From Hyposmocoma kahamanoa (taxonomy: Eukaryota > Arthropoda > Insecta > Lepidoptera > Cosmopterigidae), in the NCBI RefSeq assembly GCF_003589595.1, contig NW_020653726.1, positions 12,763,807-12,827,806 of the forward strand: a stretch of DNA of 64,000 nucleotides, in the 5' to 3' direction. The position numbers and the translations under genes were made by a program. Of this stretch, positions 60,801 to 64,000 are shown in pieces (the first letter of the stretch is position 1; each line of letters opens with the position of its first letter). The notes beneath the pieces are model-generated. The model saw only the letters and a list, made by a program, of their open reading frames with translations, searched no databases and was not told where the DNA came from.

Positions 60801-63165
60801 AAAGGAACCGTAGTAATACGGGAAAAATTTTAATTCGGGCTGAGGTAGTATAGACTCTTAAACTCAGGAACAAATTATTTTGCAGCGATTCCCCAACATA
60901 AAGGCTCTAAGCAATCACAATCGGCGTAATCATAGCAACGCGAAGCTTCCTCACGCCTGCAATTATTGTAAGGAGACCTTCTCATCAGACCATGATCTCA
61001 AACTACACCTACCGTTGCATAGCAGAGGTCCCGTGTGGGCTTGTATTGAATGTGAAAAGGAGTTTAAAGGTACAGAGCAAAGTCAAGCGCAAACCCAGCT
61101 AAAATTAAAGATATAAAATCCAACTCTATTCTGTTTAGAATAAGAAAGGTCCATGGTATCATGATTGGCTGTGCGTTTATTTTGTTTTGTTTCAATCTAC
61201 TAAAACAATTACAATAATTTAATTTTGTAGAAAATATTCCACCTCTAAGGGTGTCAACTTAGGGGACGAATCCGATTTATTGGATTGCACCCACTTTCCG
61301 TTAACCGATTTCAATAACGGCAAATAGATGTAATTTCACAGAGCTTTGAGGAAAGACCTCACCTTTCCAGACCTCACCAGACCTTTTATAGTTATTTTGT
61401 TATAATCATACAACCTTGGATTTTAATTGCAAAGATTCTATTCTGATCTTACTTCTAACGATGATTTTATTGACATTAAGTGAAAAAAAAAACCTGTACG
61501 CTAATACATAAACAGTTCATATAATGCTTTTCAACGGATTGGCGCGAGTTAAGAACAAACATTAATTCTTGCAGATTTGAATAATTTTAGGCAACATTTT
61601 TATTAACACTGAACAGCGCCTATTGTGCATTTCACATACACTAGATGGGTTTTCGGAGATAGTTGTTATTTATAGTGCAGTATAAAATTGGAACTGACCA
61701 ACCACATGGCTTTAATATCACGTGTAATACGGAATTTGAAATTGACTTTGTTGAATTGAATCACAGTGATTTATATTACAGGGATGTGACAATTCCTATA
61801 ATAACGTTTGATTGTAGGGCGTGCGCTTTTGCGCCGGCACGTAGCGAGACACATGTCAATGAAGCGCTGGGCGTGCGAAGCGTGCGGCAAATCGTTCACG
61901 GAACTGTATGCACTGCGCCGACATACTCGTACACACACCGGACAACGAGTTGAAAAGCGACACGCCTGCCATTTATGTGATAAGAGTTAAGTTTAAAGCT
62001 CAAATTACATTACTGCGAAAAGGACTGAAAGAGAATGTTTGTAACCATAGCATTACGATCCGGCTGCGAATGCGCAAGAATTCTCCGAGACGCACGACCT
62101 GTTTTTGGCGCGTATCTAGTTGACATAAAGCTCGTTATGCTATGGTAATAAAAAGTCACTTCCATTCCGTTCCGCGGCGATGTAAGTTAAGCGTAACAGT
62201 CCGGCTTCACAAAAATATAGCTTAATTTGCAATGTGTAGCAATCGCGATTAACCTAAAAACTCGGTAGTTATATTTTTAATCACAAATATAGAAAATGCA
62301 ATACAATAATTCCGAAATATCAGAGGCAGGTATTATTCATTATATGTGTATTATTTCCTATAAGTATAAGTAATTCGCAGAAACCCCGGGTGCGAAATTG
62401 CCTCCGAGGCCGAACGGTTACCATTCTTAACTAGCACGCAGAGGTCCCGGGTTCGATTCCTGGGCCAGGAGAAATATTTTTATGACCTACATTTATTTCT
62501 CTTGTGGTTACCCTAGTGTGGGGCTAATAATAATAATAATAGTAACGCACACACTCATAGCCCCGCACTATCACTAGTGCAAGAACAGAGTACATTAATT
62601 TATTTCATATTATAAATGTCACAAAATTATAATTTTAAATGTCAAACGAGAATATGATCATCACAATAGCGAATAGCGAAGATAATAAAAGAAAATAGGG
62701 AAGTAAAAACATATTTATTATAATAATAACGCACATACTCATAGCACACACAAACTCACGAGAGAAATAAGTATAAGCCTTGTAAATATTTCTCCCGACC
62801 CGGGAATCAAACCCGGGATCTCTGCGTGGCAGTCCAGCATGGTAACCGTTCAGCGACTGTGGCAGTTTGACCCTATGACTATGTGTGCGTTATTATTATT
62901 ATTAAATATATTCTATTTTCCCGATGTTTGGTTATGACCGTCGAATCTAAGAATAATTAACAACTCTTCATTAAGCTGCACTGTGGTGGTATCACAGGTA
63001 TGGCGAGGCGTGCCAACTAGCAGCGCACATATCGCGGCATAGCGGCGTACGACCCTGTGTATGCGACATATGTGGTAAGGCGTTCCCCACTGCGCGCCTG
63101 CTCGCTAGCCACCGCCTTGTTCACACAGATAGCAAACCTTTCGCCTGCCAGTACTGTGATAAGAG
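54818..63165 (+). CDS. ZAD and C2H2 zinc-finger protein, 9 visible exons, continues past the window
   Basis: A probable sequence-specific DNA-binding nuclear protein of the large insect ZAD family. Exons: 54818-55042, 55688-55848, 58398-58486, 58985-59057, 59145-59173, 60199-60266, 60886-61069, 61818-61985, 62998-63165. The ZAD spans exons 1-2 (LCRICL and ICNVCKMQL supply the four cysteines), followed by an acidic linker and a basic KEIKKKKK run. At least six C2H2 fingers follow: CTLCSK, CNYCKETF, CIECEKEF, CEACGKSF, CHLCDK, CDICGKAF; a seventh starts at CQYCDK and needs a downstream exon. Introns split fingers just after the second cysteine. A 29-bp exon 5 is required to keep frame. The exon 8/9 junction is one base out of frame. 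An in-frame ATG at 54764 is an alternative start. Confidence 0.85.
57200..57540. repeat. tRNA-like fragment and short hairpin in the zinc-finger gene intron 2
   Basis: AAATCGAACCCGGGACCTTA at 57226 resembles a reversed B box of an old SINE. Nearby CATGTGAGGTTTTGC and GCAATTCCTCACATG (57452-57485) form an inverted pair. Neither is assigned to a family. Confidence 0.35.
57660..57840 (-). mobile_element. tRNA-derived SINE (family A), reverse
   Basis: In intron 2 of the zinc-finger gene. AATAATACTAACGCACACAT tail, CTAGGGAAACCCTGTGTCGT and CACAAATTACACCCAAACTC body, and CCCGGGAATCGAACCTAGG head are the reverse of the 36304 element. About 35 bp of the usual body are missing. Confidence 0.8.
57845..58045 (-). 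pseudogene. Non-LTR retrotransposon C-terminal fragment
   Basis: The minus strand encodes TDVTTKIKILKWRWCGHTVR, then KWSKDVTHWYSRDGKRYRGR and PARKWEDDL. This is the KxLKWxWxGH...W.P..GKR.RGRP..RW.DD pattern at the end of many insect non-LTR polyproteins. It abuts the SINE at 57660-57840. Confidence 0.8.
58730..58870 (+). repeat. tRNA-like SINE fragment (family D)
   Basis: In intron 3 of the zinc-finger gene. TCGTGGTCACAGGTTCGAGTCCTG has a good B box, then GAACAAATTTTTCTTGGTGT and TATTCATAATTGTAACATCT. A shorter relative lies at 60350-60415 (GGCGTGGTCGCTGGTTGGAACG, AATTTTTCTTCGTGTTC). Confidence 0.5.
59341..59870. mobile_element. hAT-like MITE (CATCGAGTATATAA termini), copy 3
   Basis: In intron 5 of the zinc-finger gene, 167 bp after the 29-bp exon 5. 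The left end reads GATCGAGTATATTACCAGAA and the right end in reverse CATCGAGTGTATAACCAGAA. Flanks CCACAAAT (59333-59340) and TCACAAAT (59871-59878) match at 7 of 8 bases. The orientation is the same as copy 1. Confidence 0.85.
61225..61335 (+). repeat. Dispersed repeat (AAATAGATGTAA end), copy 3
   Basis: In intron 7 of the zinc-finger gene. ATTCCACCTCTAAGGGTG, GGGGACGAATCCGATTTATT and CGGCAAATAGATGTAATTTC match the 3' half of 2756-3010. Confidence 0.55.
62032..62205 (-). repeat. MITE of the TTACATCGCCGCG family
   Basis: In intron 8 of the zinc-finger gene. The right end in reverse reads CTTACATCGCCGCGGAACGG, and CCATAGCATAACGAGCTTTA lies inside. A partial inverse at the left (GTTTGTAACCATAGCATTAC) suggests a complete element. 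Related to 26312-26415 and 33080-33210. Confidence 0.6.
62397..62580 (+). mobile_element. tRNA-derived SINE (family A) with shortened body
   Basis: In intron 8 of the zinc-finger gene. The head GCCTCCGAGGCCGAACGGTT and GGGTTCGATTCCTGGGCC are clear. The body is cut from CTCTTGTG directly to GGTTACCCTAGTG. The TAATAATAATAG tail is followed by a short inverse of the 3' end (GCACACACTCATAGCCCCGC), as if a second copy inserted head-on. Confidence 0.75.
62715..62866 (-). mobile_element. tRNA-derived SINE (family A), reverse
   Basis: ATAATAATAACGCACATACT, CTCACGAGAGAAATAAGTAT, CCGGGAATCAAACCCGGGAT and GGCAGTCCAGCATGGTAACC are the reverse of the family. It lies 150 bp from an opposite-orientation copy, so the two could fold back on each other. 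Confidence 0.75.
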
Positions 63166-63336
63166 GTAACTCGTTCAATCCGGCTGAAAATTTACTTTAT
63201 GAACCTTTGCCTTATTTTTTTGCGTGGGGAAAAAGGAAATCCTCATGGCTACTATAGATCTGGACTAGATGGTATGTCCAACTTCACTGGGATATGGACC
63301 TACTTACTTAAACCTGCTCCCCTTGTGTTTTACATA

Positions 63337-64000
63337 GAGCGCACTATAAGTTTCCGGAACTGGCCACTTACATAAACAATATTGAAAAAGTAATTACAAC
63401 ATTTGAAAATGGAACTCTTTGGCTGTAGAATACAGTTTGTTTCATCTGACTGTCACTTGTTTTTGTGGCGTCATTTAGGAAGTTGGTTGTTTACATCACC
63501 ATGGATTTAACTCGTGAAAATTTTCGTAGTATGATTTCCTACGACTTTAAGTGTAATTTAACAGCTCAGCGGAGCTTCGATCGGCTTCAAACTGCTTTTG
63601 GCGATGAAGCACCACGCAAGACGACTATTTATAGCTGGTTTGCTGAATTCAAACGCGGTCATGTGAATCTCAGTGACGTATTTCGTGATGGTCACCCGTC
63701 CGCTGCTGTGAACGACAGAAACATCGATGCTGTGCGCCGTATGATCAAAACAGACAGGCATGTGAGATACCATGAGATTCGTACATCTTTAGGCATAGGC
63801 ATGAGTCAAATACAATGAATACTACACAAACATTTGGGTGTGAAAAAGCTGTGCTCTCGGTGGATCCCAGACAATTTGACTGAGACTCAAAAACCGGATC
63901 GCGTCACTTGGTGCCATGCCATGCTTACTAGATCAACGAAGGGGTATTAAATTTGGTGTGGGACATAGTAACAGGTGACGAAACATGGATTTGGAGTTAC
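63337..64000 (+). pseudogene. Mariner element with broken transposase, cut by the window edge
   Basis: In the last visible intron of the zinc-finger gene. The TIR begins GAGCGCACTATAAGTTTCCG after a TA. The transposase starts at 63500 (MDLTRENFRSMISYDFK) with the helix-turn-helix region and RDGHPSAAVN. An in-frame TGA follows at 63818, the frame resumes with LHKHLGVKKLCSRWIP, and it stops again near 63947. The catalytic motif TGDETW then appears in another frame at about 63975. It is dead as a protein gene. The 3' fragment at 14315-14710 belongs to the same family by its TIR. Confidence 0.88.

Overview
This window is nuclear DNA from an insect, most likely a moth or butterfly (Lepidoptera). 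It is AT-rich. Genes are cut into many short exons with GT/AG introns, and introns and intergenic DNA are packed with tRNA-derived SINEs, decayed non-LTR retrotransposon ends, mariner/Tc1 copies and many short inverted-repeat elements (MITEs). The lineage call rests on the repeat types and the insect-like proteins; the species is not identified. One 10-base run of N (40865-40874) marks an assembly gap.

Four protein genes can be assembled exon by exon. (1) 7144-24232, plus strand: the bifunctional lysine-catabolism enzyme LKR/SDH (alpha-aminoadipic semialdehyde synthase). The 19 exons join into one 906-residue frame; only a short first exon with the start codon is missing. (2) 26025-43500, plus strand: a BTB-BACK-kelch protein closest to KLHL10, a Cul3 ubiquitin-ligase adaptor of male germ cells. 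Its 11 exons give 636 residues, and an 8.1-kb last intron holds the assembly gap. (3) 46994-47953, minus strand: an SLC25 mitochondrial carrier of 293 residues in two coding exons, with a probable non-coding upstream exon near 48275-48485. (4) 54818-63165 and beyond, plus strand: a ZAD-C2H2 zinc-finger protein that runs off the right edge. Its exon 8/9 junction is one base short of a clean frame.

Layout: 1-7143 is repeat-rich upstream DNA without a recognised gene; 7144-24232 LKR/SDH; 24233-26024 intergenic; 26025-43500 KLHL10; 43501-46993 intergenic, with a copied fragment of LKR/SDH exon 7, a short unexplained open frame, a GC-rich repeat element and a Tc1 remnant; 46994-48485 carrier; 48486-54763 intergenic, with a 2.47-kb inverted-repeat element containing an ATCACGCG-rich array; 54764-64000 zinc-finger gene, with a mariner copy in its last visible intron.

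The genes are functionally unrelated and do not form a pathway. LKR/SDH and the carrier are both expected to act in mitochondria, but their proximity is not evidence of a link. No complete system of a new kind was found. The most notable observations are the mobile-element families with well-defined ends (PIF/Harbinger-like with a MADF exon, a hAT-like 8-bp-duplication family in three copies, the 2.47-kb element), the DNA-level exon 7 copy 34 kb away, and a motif shared by two otherwise different repeats.
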